Below are positions 10,836 through 20,125 of a stretch of DNA of 64,000 bases, one piece after another. Numbering within the stretch: position 1 is the stretch's first letter; each line of letters opens with the position of its first letter. The notes below the pieces were generated by a model. The model was given only the letters and a program-made list of their open reading frames with translations, searched no databases and was not told the DNA's origin. Origin of the DNA: Selaginella moellendorffii (Eukaryota; Streptophyta; Lycopodiopsida; Selaginellales; Selaginellaceae); the NCBI RefSeq assembly GCF_000143415.4, contig NW_003314341.1:646394-710393 (forward strand), read 5' to 3'. The position numbers and the translations under genes were made by a program.

Positions 10836-11239
10836 TGAACACTTGGGTTAAACAACAATAACACTATAACAAATGTTAATTGATTTTCCTCATTGGCACC
10901 AATATAACTTGCCAACACAAAGTCACAATAGCTAACATGGCCATGATTCAAGGTGGATGCTCCATAGGCTTGGACCACATCCAAATACATTGGCTATGGC
11001 TATGGCCATGGCTGTAATAGCTAAGCTAGGTAGGTGTTTGATCTATTTAAATTGTTTTATTTCTTAGATTTTTATTCTAGTGCCTGCACTAGCCATTGTT
11101 GCTCCAGCAGCCAATGCTACAAAGTGCCAATATGGCCATGATTGCACCTGTGGTGATGCCATGGCTATTACATCATCCACAAAGCTATGTGCTTTGGAAA
11201 TTTTGCCTTCTAAGTTATTTTCTAGTCAATGTTTTGGCA

Positions 11240-11545
11240 CAGCTTCGTGGTGGGGGATCTTTCGCATCCTCGCAGCAAAGACATCGTCGTGGATCCAGCT
11301 CCAGTTCGCTGGTGAGAGAAATACGAGATGCTGGCTACGTTCCCAACATGAAGGAGATCTTGCACGACGTTGGGGAGGAGCAAAAGGAGGAGCTGCTGCA
11401 CTACCACCACAAGAAGATGACTGTAGTTTTTGGATTGACAGAACAAGAGTCGCTGCTGAGGGTGTGTGGGGACTGCCACTCGGTTATGGTAGGACGACTG
11501 TGAGAGACATTAGCTGGTTCCATCACTGACGGAGATTACTGACCA
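11240..11545 (+). pseudogene. DYW deaminase domain fragment of a PPR gene
   Basis: A plus-strand frame encodes 'GYVPNMKEILHDV', 'EEQKEELLHYHHKK' and 'LLRVCGDCHSV', the conserved middle of the DYW cytidine deaminase domain that edits organelle RNA. The zinc-binding CxxC-type residues (CGDCH) are visible. The frame then shifts by one base, after which 'VRDISWFHH' corresponds to the usual 'VRDxxRFHHF' tail, and a stop follows before the terminal DYW. No PPR repeats are attached directly upstream. Confidence 0.7.
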
Positions 11546-11689
11546 GTGAGTTTACTCGGCTCGTTTTGAGAGATTGATGCTGAGGGGAGGAGCTGATGAG
11601 CAATTTTCCAGCGGTGAGGTAGTTTCTTCTTTGCTTTCTGGTTGCTTCATCGTGGCTATTTTATTCTCTTGTAGCCGACAAACTTGCAT

Positions 11690-12238
11690 AGAATCCAAAA
11701 AAAGAAATTTATAAATGGGAGGGACAATCTCAAACAAAGTTGGACCTTCGCGTTGGTTCATCTGCCAATGGACCAATCCGCGAGGAATCACCATGACTTC
11801 TCCCCTGTTCATCACTTGAGCAAACAGGTGATTGTCCTCTGTGACGATGGCGGTGTAGACGGTCCCTTCTTCTATGTAGACCATCTCCTAGGCTCTGGGA
11901 TGGGTGTGGGGAGGGATGATTCCTTCGGGGAGAAATTCAAGCCTAGCTATAGGGAGGCCTGGGAATCTCAGCACGGTTCCAAAGATTGCGCCGGAGTGAT
12001 TGATGTTTGTGGTGTTGGAGGAATTGACGATTCCACTGTAGATGAAATTGTCCACCGTGATTGTGGACGAGTTCCTGCATGGGAATCCATTGATCCTGGG
12101 AACAACGTTGAGATCTCCGATACAAAAGTCCTGGAGAAGATCTGGATCGGACGAAATTATCGTGCACACGAAGAATGCAAGCAAAGCAACTGAGAGATCA
12201 TGAGCTAAGCTCTCTTTCGTTAAAGTGGGAATTGTCAT
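11690..12238 (-). pseudogene. Broken germin-like (cupin) gene
   Basis: From ATG 12238 the minus strand encodes a signal-like hydrophobic start, 'DPDLLQDFCIGD' and 'INGFPCRN' (the two conserved germin cysteines). Then comes cupin box 1 'PPHTHPRA', and after an in-frame TAG (11888-11890) the rest, 'EMVYIEEGT'. Box 2 is 'GEVMVIPRGLVHWQMN'. The frame is lost soon after. Germin-like proteins are secreted wall proteins with manganese-dependent oxidase or dismutase activity. The stop falls inside the metal-binding box, so this copy is dead. A second, intact relative lies at 34317-35400. Confidence 0.8.
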
Positions 12239-12300
12239 TATCCCACTTGTAAAATAAGGTTTCCAAACCTTTATATAGTATATAAATATAACAAAATTCA

Positions 12301-12322
12301 ATTGCATTGAGGCACATGCCAT
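12301..12322. repeat. 22-bp palindrome, degenerate outermost copy (left)
   Basis: Three or four changes from the consensus (ATGGCRTGWGG followed by its complement CCWCAYGCCAT). It lies between the germin pseudogene and the phosphatase-like gene. Confidence 0.5.
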
Positions 12323-12592
12323 TTTATTTTAAACAAGGAAATGTCTACTCAATCACTTCTCCTCCCCCTGCCACTGCTTCACCTCTCTCTTCTCCTTGTC
12401 ATCGTCGTCCAATTTCTTTCCATCCTTTTAATATTGGCTCAGTTGCTCCGAGTTTAGGTGGAGCCCAAGTCCCCATTCAATCTTTACTTTCCCCTTATTA
12501 ATAAAACAACTTCGTAGACTTCCAATAACATGCTGTAACACTTCTAGTATAATGCAAATCCTCTCAAAGAATTGTCTTTTAATATTAATACA

Positions 12593-12614
12593 ATGGCATG
12601 GAACCCCATGCCAT
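12593..12614. repeat. 22-bp palindrome, 3' flank of the phosphatase-like gene
   Basis: Outer arms ATGGCATGG and CCATGCCAT pair perfectly; the centre differs from the consensus. It lies 35 bases beyond the stop codon of the minus-strand gene. Confidence 0.75.
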
Positions 12615-13669
12615 AATAAGTTACATTTTTAAATAAATACATGCCATCTCAGACTGTTATTTTTTGCCTCCAACGCCTATACAATAATCTTGGAATTTCA
12701 TCACTCTCCACACTATCAGGATTTAAACCCAATAGTAATGCCATCTCTTCTCTAATACGTCCACGCTCATGTTCAGTGGTCGAAGAACCCATCCGGTTGA
12801 GCAGATTATGGAGATGCGGATAGTGCTTGGCTAGACAATATACATGCCATAAATGATGACTGGTGTCTGTCCGATCAAATGGCTTCTGATATACCGTTCC
12901 ATCTGCCATTTGGTTGATTTCTGCAGCCACCTCCTGGACTGGCCGGTTCTCTATCACCATCGCTCCAAGCCGTTTTGCAAGGTCCCCTAGAACATACGGT
13001 TTCTTCTCCCTAGTTTCCATATTGCAAGAGATGGGGTGCACTGCATATGTGTGCGTGTTCGCTGTAGTTTTAATTGGCGAGTCATCGATGATGAGGATTT
13101 CACTTGACCTAGCAGTCCGGTTCATCACTACAGCCTCTGGCTTGACGAAGATGGGCTTGCTACCCCTCACATGGACCATAGTCAAGCAATCCTCCTGCAT
13201 TAGGAGAAAGTCAAATGGTAATATTACTCGCGTCTGATTGTGCATCATCTGTAGCAATGTTAATGCATTGTGGCATATCATGGATGTCCAAACTCCCAAT
13301 TGCAAATTGAACCCGGCCCTCTGTTTTAAGTGTCGCATGGTCATTATTAGATCCCGCAGTTTCTCCCGTGTGATTAATGTGAATCTGTCTCTTTTGACCA
13401 ACTTGCGACCGCAGGCTTTGGAGGGTGCAGTGACATTCGAGGACGAGCCACGCTCATGGGACAAAAGGACACCGTTTAGATCAAAAACGATACAGTACCT
13501 TCGCCGTGACTCTGAAATGAAATGCGTCAGCATAAAAAATGGTACAAGTCAATTTTACCATCTACAATATTAGCGAATGGTGCTCCCGATGGTCATTGAG
13601 AGGGTTTTGGTCGAGGAAACGTGAAGGGCGGAAATACTCTCCTCTGCAATGTGGGGTCAATCGCATCCG

Positions 13670-13691
13670 ATGGCGTGTGGGCACATGCCAT
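13670..13691. repeat. 22-bp palindrome inside coding sequence
   Basis: A consensus-like copy in the Pro/Thr-repeat exon of the phosphatase-like gene, where it encodes 'MACAHTP' on the minus strand. A second exonic copy is 75 bases away. Confidence 0.75.
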
Positions 13692-13744
13692 TTCAGTTGT
13701 AGACTCTGGTACAACTGGCTCAACAGTGGCATGGGGTGGTTCCG

Positions 13745-13766
13745 ATGGTGTGTGATCACACACCAT
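13745..13766. repeat. 22-bp palindrome inside coding sequence, perfect
   Basis: A perfect 11+11 palindrome (ATGGTGTGTGA and its complement) in the same exon, encoding 'MVCDHTP'. It differs from the consensus by compensating changes in both arms, so symmetry was kept or restored. Confidence 0.75.
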
Positions 13767-14983
13767 TTCAGCTGGTGCCTCTGTTGGCAAAGTGGACATG
13801 ACCGAATAGGCAGCAGGGGTGGTGTAGGGAGGTTCCAACGGCGCGTAATCAAACGATTGGGCACACGTTGAGTCCGTTGGAAATGAGAATACGACCGGCT
13901 CGGCAGCTGGGGCAGCCTCATGCGGGTCCAATGGCGCCTGGTCACCGTCAGTTGGATATGTGGACAAGATTGACTCAGTGGTATGGGCAGCATCAAGTGG
14001 AGCGTGGTCAGCTTGCTTGGCGTTGATATAGATAGTAGCCTCCACCAGCTCTGATGACTCTTGCAGGCAAATAGAGTCCACTGGCGGATCCATATGCATG
14101 TCCAAATATCTCCCTTCGATTGAGATGGTATCCTCCCTACTGGCTACTAAAAACAAACTCATTAGCACATTGAATTGACTATACTGTATTTACCATCAAC
14201 TGCTATTGAGGAACTAGGACCGATATCACTTGGGCGCACTGCTAATTCTGAAGGATTGGACATACGTTTCGACCCTTGCTTGGCACTATCCTTCCTCGAC
14301 ACTAAAGGCTAGAGTTTGTATCTTAATTCAACTGAATAATCTCTACTTACCATTTGCTTTGCGACCTACATGGACAATGTTAGAAATGGTAAAAGGTTAG
14401 GAATGGATGTACTATTATTTACCTGATGGTTTGTCTTGTATGACCTTCCTCCGCTGCTCTTTGGCCACCTCAGGCTGGCCATCGTCGTCATCATCGTCGT
14501 CATCGTTATTGTGATCGTCACCATTGTGAGGACCATCCAAGTCCTCTTCGTCCTCCTCTTCTTCGTCCTCCTCTTCTTTGTCCTCCTCTTCGTCCTTCTG
14601 CTCTTCCTGCTCATTATCTTTCTCTGGCTCCTCATCCCCCTCCTGCATTTCTTCCATAGGCTGCTCAGGCTAGATGGCTTGTTCTTCCAGGACCATCTTG
14701 GGAAAATCATCTGGCTGAGTCTCCATCTCAAAATACAAGACATCCATAGCCTGTTTTAGTGCGTGACCTAGGACCGTATCCTCACCCGACTGTCTTAACA
14801 TGGTTTCTGCACGTTCTTGCACCCTTCGAAGACGACGAGATGAGAAAAACGTGGCCTTGACTTGAAAAGCATCCCTCATCCATTGTACCTCTCCATTGAG
14901 ATTGGGGAAGGGGAGTCCGCCATAGGAATCTGAGTCAGGAGGTGGTGACTGGCTGCTTTCACTCAGCCCTTGATCTGCAATGA

Positions 14984-15005
14984 ATGGCATGAGCACACAC
15001 GCCAT
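14984..15005. repeat. 22-bp palindrome in a 47-bp GC-AG intron
   Basis: Lies in an intron at 14975-15021 (minus strand). The donor is GC, the acceptor is 'cattgcag', phase 1. The flanking codons join 'EKMI' to 'DQGLSESS' in the frame used on both sides. Confidence 0.75.
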
Positions 15006-15174
15006 AACCGCGAGGCATTGCCTATCATCTTTTCGTTGCCCTTCTTCCTTTTCGAATCAAACGCCTCTGATCCCGACGACTGTCCAACGTGCTTTCGCTT
15101 TTTATGACCACTGTCAGTTTGAGCTTGGTTGGTGCTTGCCTGTTTTGCCTTTGAAGAAGTATCTCCTGCAAGGA

Positions 15175-15196
15175 ATGGCATGAGACCACACGCCAT
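15175..15196. repeat. 22-bp palindrome in a 49-bp intron
   Basis: Intron 15166-15214 (minus strand), 'gtacaa' to 'ccttgcag', phase 1. It joins 'NRKKG' to 'GDTSSKAKQ' in frame. The palindrome occupies nearly half of the intron, directly before the acceptor tract. Confidence 0.8.
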
Positions 15197-15315
15197 TGCA
15201 AATATAATTTGTACCTCCTTTTTTCCTATTGCTTGTCTGTTTGTCCTTCTTCGACGCGCCACCAGTGTGCTTTTCAGTCCTCGTGTCTGAATATTCACAA
15301 CGATCTATAATCAAA

Positions 15316-15337
15316 ATGGCGTGAGGCCTCACGTGAC
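15316..15337. repeat. 22-bp palindrome in a 38-bp intron
   Basis: Intron 15305-15342 (minus strand), 'gtaagg' to 'gattatag', phase 1. It joins 'SSQPAQ' to 'DRCEYSDTR' in frame. The palindrome makes up 22 of its 38 bases; the last three bases of one arm differ. Confidence 0.8.
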
Positions 15338-16708
15338 CTTACCTTGTGCAGGTTGTGAGCTCGGCCCAACATGGGTATCTTCAACAGTAGCTGTTAATGC
15401 CGTTTCAGCATCTGGGGGTGGCCACGCTCCTGCATACAGAGCTTGTGAGATAACATTTAAACTTAAAGTGCGTACTCACCAGGTTCGCAAAGAAGATACT
15501 GTTTTTCTTTGGCAACTGTAATTATATGCTCCATTGAAGTCACCTCTTCAATGGAGTTTGTCACCGCAACACACATGACACCTTTGAGTAGTGCGGCTCG
15601 AAAGAATAGTCCGCCGCAGTTGTACTCGATAACGCATTTGCCCTTGGAGTCGGAAGCAGGTGACCCACCCGCTATTGCATTAAAGACCCAGCTGAGCATT
15701 TCCCATGCTGCACCTGGAGCTTTCTTTGGATTCGAAAGCTCCATAGCCGTCTTCAGTTCCTCAGGCACGGGTAAATTGACCTCCCTCAGATCAATTCGAT
15801 CGGCCTTGTCGAACGAAGCTGGGAAGTCACTCCAGTCCCACTCTGCTGCAAGACCAATAACAAGGGCGAGTGTGAAGATGCGGACATTCGTCGGTATCTT
15901 CTTTTTAGCCATTATCCCATGGATCTCCCGCATCTCCTTGCCTTTCAACCGAGCCTTCACCTCATTCAAGGCCTTCCAGAACTTGTGATAGGATTCGGAG
16001 TCATAGATCATATAGTGGACTTAAGATTCCACCTCCGCAAGTCCCACCATTAAGTCAATGATGGAGCTGACTTGGAGTGTAGTGTTCAAACCCGAGGCAA
16101 TGGCATCACCGAGTAGCTTCTTTTTTGGAGCAGGAGAGTCGGACGTCGGCTTGAGCTTGACCACCCTTTTCTACTTCGAGGTAGTTTCCAGATCGACCCC
16201 CTTCCCCTTTGCTTCGCGAACTGGAGGCACTCTCAACGGCTCAATGTTGGAATATAGTTTTTGAACATTGCCGTAGGTGAGGTCCGTGGATTCCATGTGA
16301 TCTTTATAGACCCGCAGCGTCTTTGAAATTGTGGGCCTCCTGGACAACCTCTCCCTAGCTCCCTCTAGGAATTCCTCATAGCCACTGCCCCCCTCCGGGA
16401 AGCCGCTAGGATGTGCAAAGTAGATCTTGAAGGCAGACGCTGTCTCTACCACAAGTGCCAGTCCATATTCTTGCATGGAACTGCATGGAGTGTCTGTCAC
16501 TTGGATGAGGATCCCCATGCATTCTTTTCTCCCACCATCTGTGTTGTACAGCCTCAGATCCTCGCCTTCCATCCCGAAAGTCCAACTGGTGAGCTCCTCC
16601 CCCTTCTCTGCATCCACATTGACAGTGGCTGGAAGAAGAACGCAATTCCTCGCCTATTCAGAAATGCACAACAATTAGAGCTGACAGATGAAAAGCTAGC
16701 AGTTGGAA

Positions 16709-16730
16709 ATAACGTGAGGCCACACGCCAT
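16709..16730. repeat. 22-bp palindrome in a 54-bp intron
   Basis: Intron 16681-16734 (minus strand), 'gtga' directly abutting the palindrome, acceptor 'catctgtcag', phase 2. It joins a 29-base micro-exon to the next exon in an open frame ('SRHLMQ' to 'CSNCCAFLNRRG'). Confidence 0.7.
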
Positions 16731-16768
16731 TCACCACTGCATTAGATGTCTTGAGGCTGCATCCTAAG

Positions 16769-16790
16769 ATGGCGTGAGGCTACACGCCAT
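16769..16790. repeat. 22-bp palindrome in a 34-bp intron
   Basis: Intron 16764-16797 (minus strand), 'gttacag' + palindrome + 'cttag', phase 0. It lies between micro-exons of 23 bases (16798-16820) and 29 bases (16735-16763). At 34 bases it is near or below the smallest efficient plant introns, so splicing needs proof. Confidence 0.65.
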
Positions 16791-16845
16791 CTGTAACCGG
16801 ACTGCACTCAAGAGCCCAATCTGTGCATGCCAATGTTGCTACTGA

Positions 16846-16867
16846 ATGGCATGTGGCCTCATGCCAT
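16846..16867. repeat. 22-bp palindrome in a 72-bp intron
   Basis: Intron 16821-16892 (minus strand), strong donor 'gtaagt' and acceptor 'gcatgcacag', phase 1. It joins 'SRLHSVSN' to 'DWALECSP' in frame. Confidence 0.75.
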
Positions 16868-17094
16868 TTTCTACTTGGCCTAAAAGACTTACCATTTGAA
16901 ACCGAATGGAGGCGTGACAATCGAGGCCGGACTCGCTGGCAAATGTGCACTGTGTGTGCAGCGGATCGTAGTAGCAAGGCTACTTTGCCACTTACAGTTG
17001 GAGAGTGGCGCTGAAATCTCCCGGGATGCCAAGTGGGCTGCGTGTGGGTGGCGGAGTGGGCGGTGGAGTTGGCGGCGAAGTTACAAACTGGGTG

Positions 17095-17290
17095 TGTCTT
17101 GAAGTGGACGCCGATGCACACGAGCGCGATGCGAGCGCGAGTGTGATGCAAGCGCGAGTGGACGCCGATGCACACGAGAAACCTATAGAGAAGGTAGATG
17201 AGCGCGAATGTGAGCGTGATTGCGAGTGGGAGTGCGATGTGAGCGCGAGTACAAAGCAAAATGCAAAACCTAACCTCACACGCGCGAAAT
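17095..17290 (+). repeat. GCGAG-rich repeat tract, left side of the divergent spacer
   Basis: Irregular repeats of 'gcgagcgcga' and 'gacgccgatgcacacgag', just upstream of the minus-strand gene. A comparable tract lies upstream of the plus-strand gene at 19530-19720. Possibly promoter-proximal or subterminal repeats of the composite element. Confidence 0.5.
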
Positions 17291-17556
17291 GTCACGACGG
17301 TTGGTAATCCCGCCATGTCATCATTCCTCGGACTTGGGTGCCACCATTAATTTCTGGATCGCCGCGCGCATGCATGCACGTGAAATCCAAAAGAAATCCG
17401 CAACGTCATCATTCCTCGGACTGCATGCACGCGAAATCCAAAAGAAAGATCATGATTGGGATATCATTTAATACCCTCGCTATATTTATACCATGCATGA
17501 TTGGATATTCCAAAGCATCTTGTATTTCCAAAAATGCCAGATGTTCAGCTAAATAA

Positions 17557-18006
17557 AGAATGGTATACAATGTCTTTCTTGATGACCCTGCAAAGAAGCA
17601 TCTCGATCGGACACCACATGAGACCACACGAGCCTTACAATGTTTCAGGGGCATTTGCCATAGATCCGACCGTTATTTTGATCCAAGATTCTACAGTTTG
17701 GTGTGCATTAACCTTTCCATCGACACTGCAAAGGGACATCACAATCAGATGCGGGATCACAAGAAACTAACTTCACTAACTCTGGTTTCACCAAGATCTA
17801 CGTAAGGAGTTATGAAATGAAAGGACCCTCTCTATTGAAATGTGTTTATGGTCCTGACATATCAAAGGATTTTGCATCAAGTTCTGTATTTGCATGTTTA
17901 TCAAGCTACTGAATTGCTAAACCCTAAACCCTAAACATGTGGCAAATGCTGCGTGAAGAAAGATGCCCTTTCTGGGCAAATGCTGTAAGAGGCAGATGCC
18001 GAGCAG
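17557..18006 (+). repeat. Direct repeat unit, copy 1 (with telomere-like units)
   Basis: About 450 bp repeated nearly exactly at 18409-18865. It contains 'ctaaaccctaaaccctaaac' at 17917-17936, slightly under three plant telomere units. Open frames of 60-90 codons repeat with it but show no protein features. Confidence 0.85.
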
Positions 18007-18260
18007 TTACATGGCGAATAATCTTGGTGCGGATCGCTGACATTGCATGGCAAAGTTCGAATCACTGACATGGCACAGCTGGATCGAGGCAAGGACATGA
18101 TGTGACAAAGTTCAACGTCCGACAGCAAAGTCTAGAAGCTACTCAGTTTGAAATTTGTCAGAGGAATTATAAGATTTGGTTTGTCAGAGGATTTGATGTG
18201 ACGTTCAAGCGTGTGGGCTCATGCAATTTTGATCCCAAAAAATGCACCAAAAAATGCTCG
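18007..18260 (+). repeat. Second direct-repeat block, copy 1
   Basis: 18007-18220 recurs at 19261-19475 ('cggcgaataatcttgg' to 'gacgttcaagcgtgtg'). 18207-18260 recurs at 19131-19185 ('gggctcatgcaatttt' to 'aaaaaatgctcg'). The order of the two parts is swapped in the second copy, so more than one rearrangement happened. Confidence 0.75.
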
Positions 18261-18284
18261 GCGTCATCTGGCGTTATCTCTTGA

Positions 18285-18306
18285 ATGGCGTGGGGCCGCA
18301 TGCCAT
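18285..18306. repeat. 22-bp palindrome, divergent spacer
   Basis: Copy with arms ATGGCGTGGGG and CCGCATGCCAT, between repeat blocks of the spacer, about 1.3 kb upstream of the minus-strand gene. Confidence 0.75.
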
Positions 18307-18408
18307 TTTCAGAGGCACATAGGAGTATATTCCTAGAATATTCTGACACACGCGATATTTTTTTGAGTTTTCTGGAGATCCAACCGTTAGATCGCAACTA
18401 GATTTTAC

Positions 18409-18865
18409 AGAATGGTATACAATGTCTTTCTTGATGACCCTGCAAAGAAGCATCTCAATCGGACACCACAGAAGACCACACGAGCCTTACAATGTTTCAG
18501 AGGCACTTGCCATAGATCCGACTTTTATTTTGCTCCAAGATTTTACAGTTTGGTGTGCATTGACCTTTCCATCGACACTGCAAAGGGACATCACAATCAG
18601 ATGCGGGATCACAAGAAACTAACTTCACTAACTCTGGTTTCACCAAGATCTACGTAAGGAGTTATGAAATGAAAGGACCCTCTCTATTGAAATGTGTTTA
18701 TGGTCCTGACATATCAAAGGATTTTGCATCAAGTTCTGTATTTGCATGTTTATCAAGCTACTGAATTGCTAAACCCTAAACCCTAAACCCTAAATATGTG
18801 GCAAATGCTGCGTGAAGAAAGATGCCCTTTCTGGGCAAATGCTGTAAGAGGCAGATGCCGAGCAG
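18409..18865 (+). repeat. Direct repeat unit, copy 2 (with telomere-like units)
   Basis: Second copy of 17557-18006, with one more telomere unit (18769-18795). Beyond 18865 the sequence is unrelated until 19131. Confidence 0.85.
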
Positions 18866-19130
18866 ATGTATCTCAGGCTAGCGAAGGGGACAAATGAAAG
18901 CTAGCTATAAACATGACGGGATGCAAATAGATTACTAAGTTGGTCCTACAAAAATCAAAAACCATAATTGAAAACATTGAAAATGCAAAAAGAAAGGTTT
19001 ATAATATTTTTGAATTTTAAGCAACCAAAGGAATGTAAGTAGGGCATGTGTTTGTAAGTTTAAAAATGCCTCAACCACTTAAATTCCCAAGTAAATAAAG
19101 CTTTTTCTATTTTTGGTACAGGTAAACTTT

Positions 19131-19475
19131 ATAGCGTGTGGGCTCATGCAATTTTGAACCCAAAAATGCACCAAAAAATGCTCGACTAGCATTATTCTTT
19201 GAATGGCGTGTGGCCTTATATTGCCATAAATGGACGTACACACACAGCATAATTATTCCTTTACACGGCGAATAATCTTGGCGCGGATCACTGACACGGC
19301 ATGGCAAAGTTCGAATCACTGACATGGCACAGCTGGATCGAGGCAAGGACATGATGTGACAAAGTTCAACCTCCGACAGCAAAGTCTAGAAGCTACTCAG
19401 TTTGAAATTTGTCAGAGGAATCATAAGATCTGGTTTGTCAGAGGATTTGATGTGACGTTCAAGCGTGTGTTATTT
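19131..19475 (+). repeat. Second direct-repeat block, copy 2
   Basis: Contains both parts of 18007-18260 in exchanged order, separated by a degenerate palindrome copy (19203-19227). Confidence 0.7.
19203..19227. repeat. 22-bp palindrome, degenerate copy with 3-base insertion
   Basis: Arms ATGGCGTGTGG and TTGCCAT with three extra bases in the right arm. Confidence 0.5.
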
Positions 19476-19529
19476 TTGAATTCTCGAACTCATTCCTAGG
19501 TCTATCATTTTTGTGCACCGTGTTCTTGG

Positions 19530-19720
19530 TTCCGCTGAGCGCAGTGAGCGCTGCTTGTGTAAGTGGCGTTGTGAGCTGTGGTTTATGCGTCTACAAGTGG
19601 TTGCGGCATTGCGAGCGCCATTGCGAGCGGCAGTTTATGCGAGTGGCAATTTGTGCGAGCGGCGCTACGAGCAATTGCGGTGTTGCGAGCGGCACTGTCT
19701 TTGGTGTGGCTACCGCTTCC
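19530..19720 (+). repeat. TGCGAGCG-rich repeat tract, right side of the divergent spacer
   Basis: Irregular 'attgcgagcggca' units upstream of the transposase-like gene, comparable to 17095-17290 on the other side of the spacer. Confidence 0.5.
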
Positions 19721-19787
19721 TCTTGATATTCGGCACTTGTGCTTCCTGGTATGTTCACCATGGAATGGCTTAGGACCACATTTAGAA

Positions 19788-19809
19788 ATGGCATGAGGCC
19801 ACATGCCAT
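19788..19809. repeat. 22-bp palindrome upstream of the transposase-like gene
   Basis: Near-consensus copy (arms ATGGCATGAGG and CCACATGCCAT), 420 bases before the start codon. Confidence 0.8.
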
Positions 19810-19885
19810 CTTGGGCCCTTGCAATTTCATGGCTAGCGTATTGTCATGTATGTTTTTACTTGCATGCAGCTGTGTGTATATCAAG

Positions 19886-20077
19886 ATGGCATGAGGCCTC
19901 ATGCCATCTTTGGCCCCTGCTAGCCTATTGCCATATTCCTTTTGCCTTGCTGCAACTGTATATATTTTTGTATGGGTGACTAGTCACGCACACAAAAATA
20001 TATACAGTTGCAGCAAGGCAAAAGGAATATAGCAACAGGCTACCAGGGGCCAAAGATAGCGTGAAGCCTCATGCCAA
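19886..20077. repeat. 192-bp near-perfect inverted repeat (hairpin)
   Basis: Arms 19886-19971 and 19992-20077 are reverse complements with only a few mismatches. The loop centre is itself a palindrome (gtgactagtcac). A 22-bp palindrome sits at the outer end of each arm: 19886-19907, perfect, and 20056-20077, worn. It lies 150 bases upstream of the transposase-like start codon, so its transcript would fold into a long hairpin and the DNA could extrude a cruciform. Confidence 0.9.
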
Positions 20078-20125
20078 TTTTGTGAATGCGAAATTTCACG
20101 TGGGTGTCAATAGCATGTTTGAATA

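Larger units (their letters stand above)
12649..17000 (-). pseudogene. Long multi-exon gene ending in an FCP1/HAD-phosphatase-like domain, with premature stops
   Basis: Exons on the minus strand join in frame from about 17000 to 12649. In order: a basic N-terminal part; an unrecognised domain (16617-15480, 'LRLYNTDGG', 'YDSESYHKFWKALNEV'); a Lys-rich linker; a region with 'PNLNGEVQWMRDAFQVKATF'; a long Asp/Glu tract (14415-14657); imperfect 28-31-residue Pro/Thr repeats (14130-13600); and a C-terminal FCP1-type HAD domain (13511-12649). HAD motif I is DLNGV, with Asn where catalytic FCP1/SCP enzymes have the second Asp; 'LGVWTSM', 'KPIFVKPEA' and 'ILIIDDSP' follow. Stops at 16171 (TAG), 16021 (TAA), 14670 (TAG) and 13593 (TGA) each lie within otherwise continuous frames, and each is one C-to-T step from CAG, CAA or CGA. 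A frameshift is likely near 16630. The upstream start is not resolved. The eight introns between 15479 and 13512 are 38-57 bp and all phase 1. Confidence 0.65.

Noticed and set aside
14436-14759. Plus-strand hydrophobic open frame of 107 codons
   Set aside because: It is the complement of the Asp/Glu-rich tract of the minus-strand gene; poly-acid codons read backwards give Val/Ile/Leu.
16821-16892. One single ~210-bp intron from 16892 to 16681 in place of three small ones
   Set aside because: Possible, but the two intervening micro-exons are open in the right frame and have proper splice borders, so three introns explain more; transcript data would decide.
17917-18795. Chromosome end or centromere from telomere-type units
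   Set aside because: Only 2-4 units per site, inside a duplicated unit with genes on both sides; these are interstitial units.
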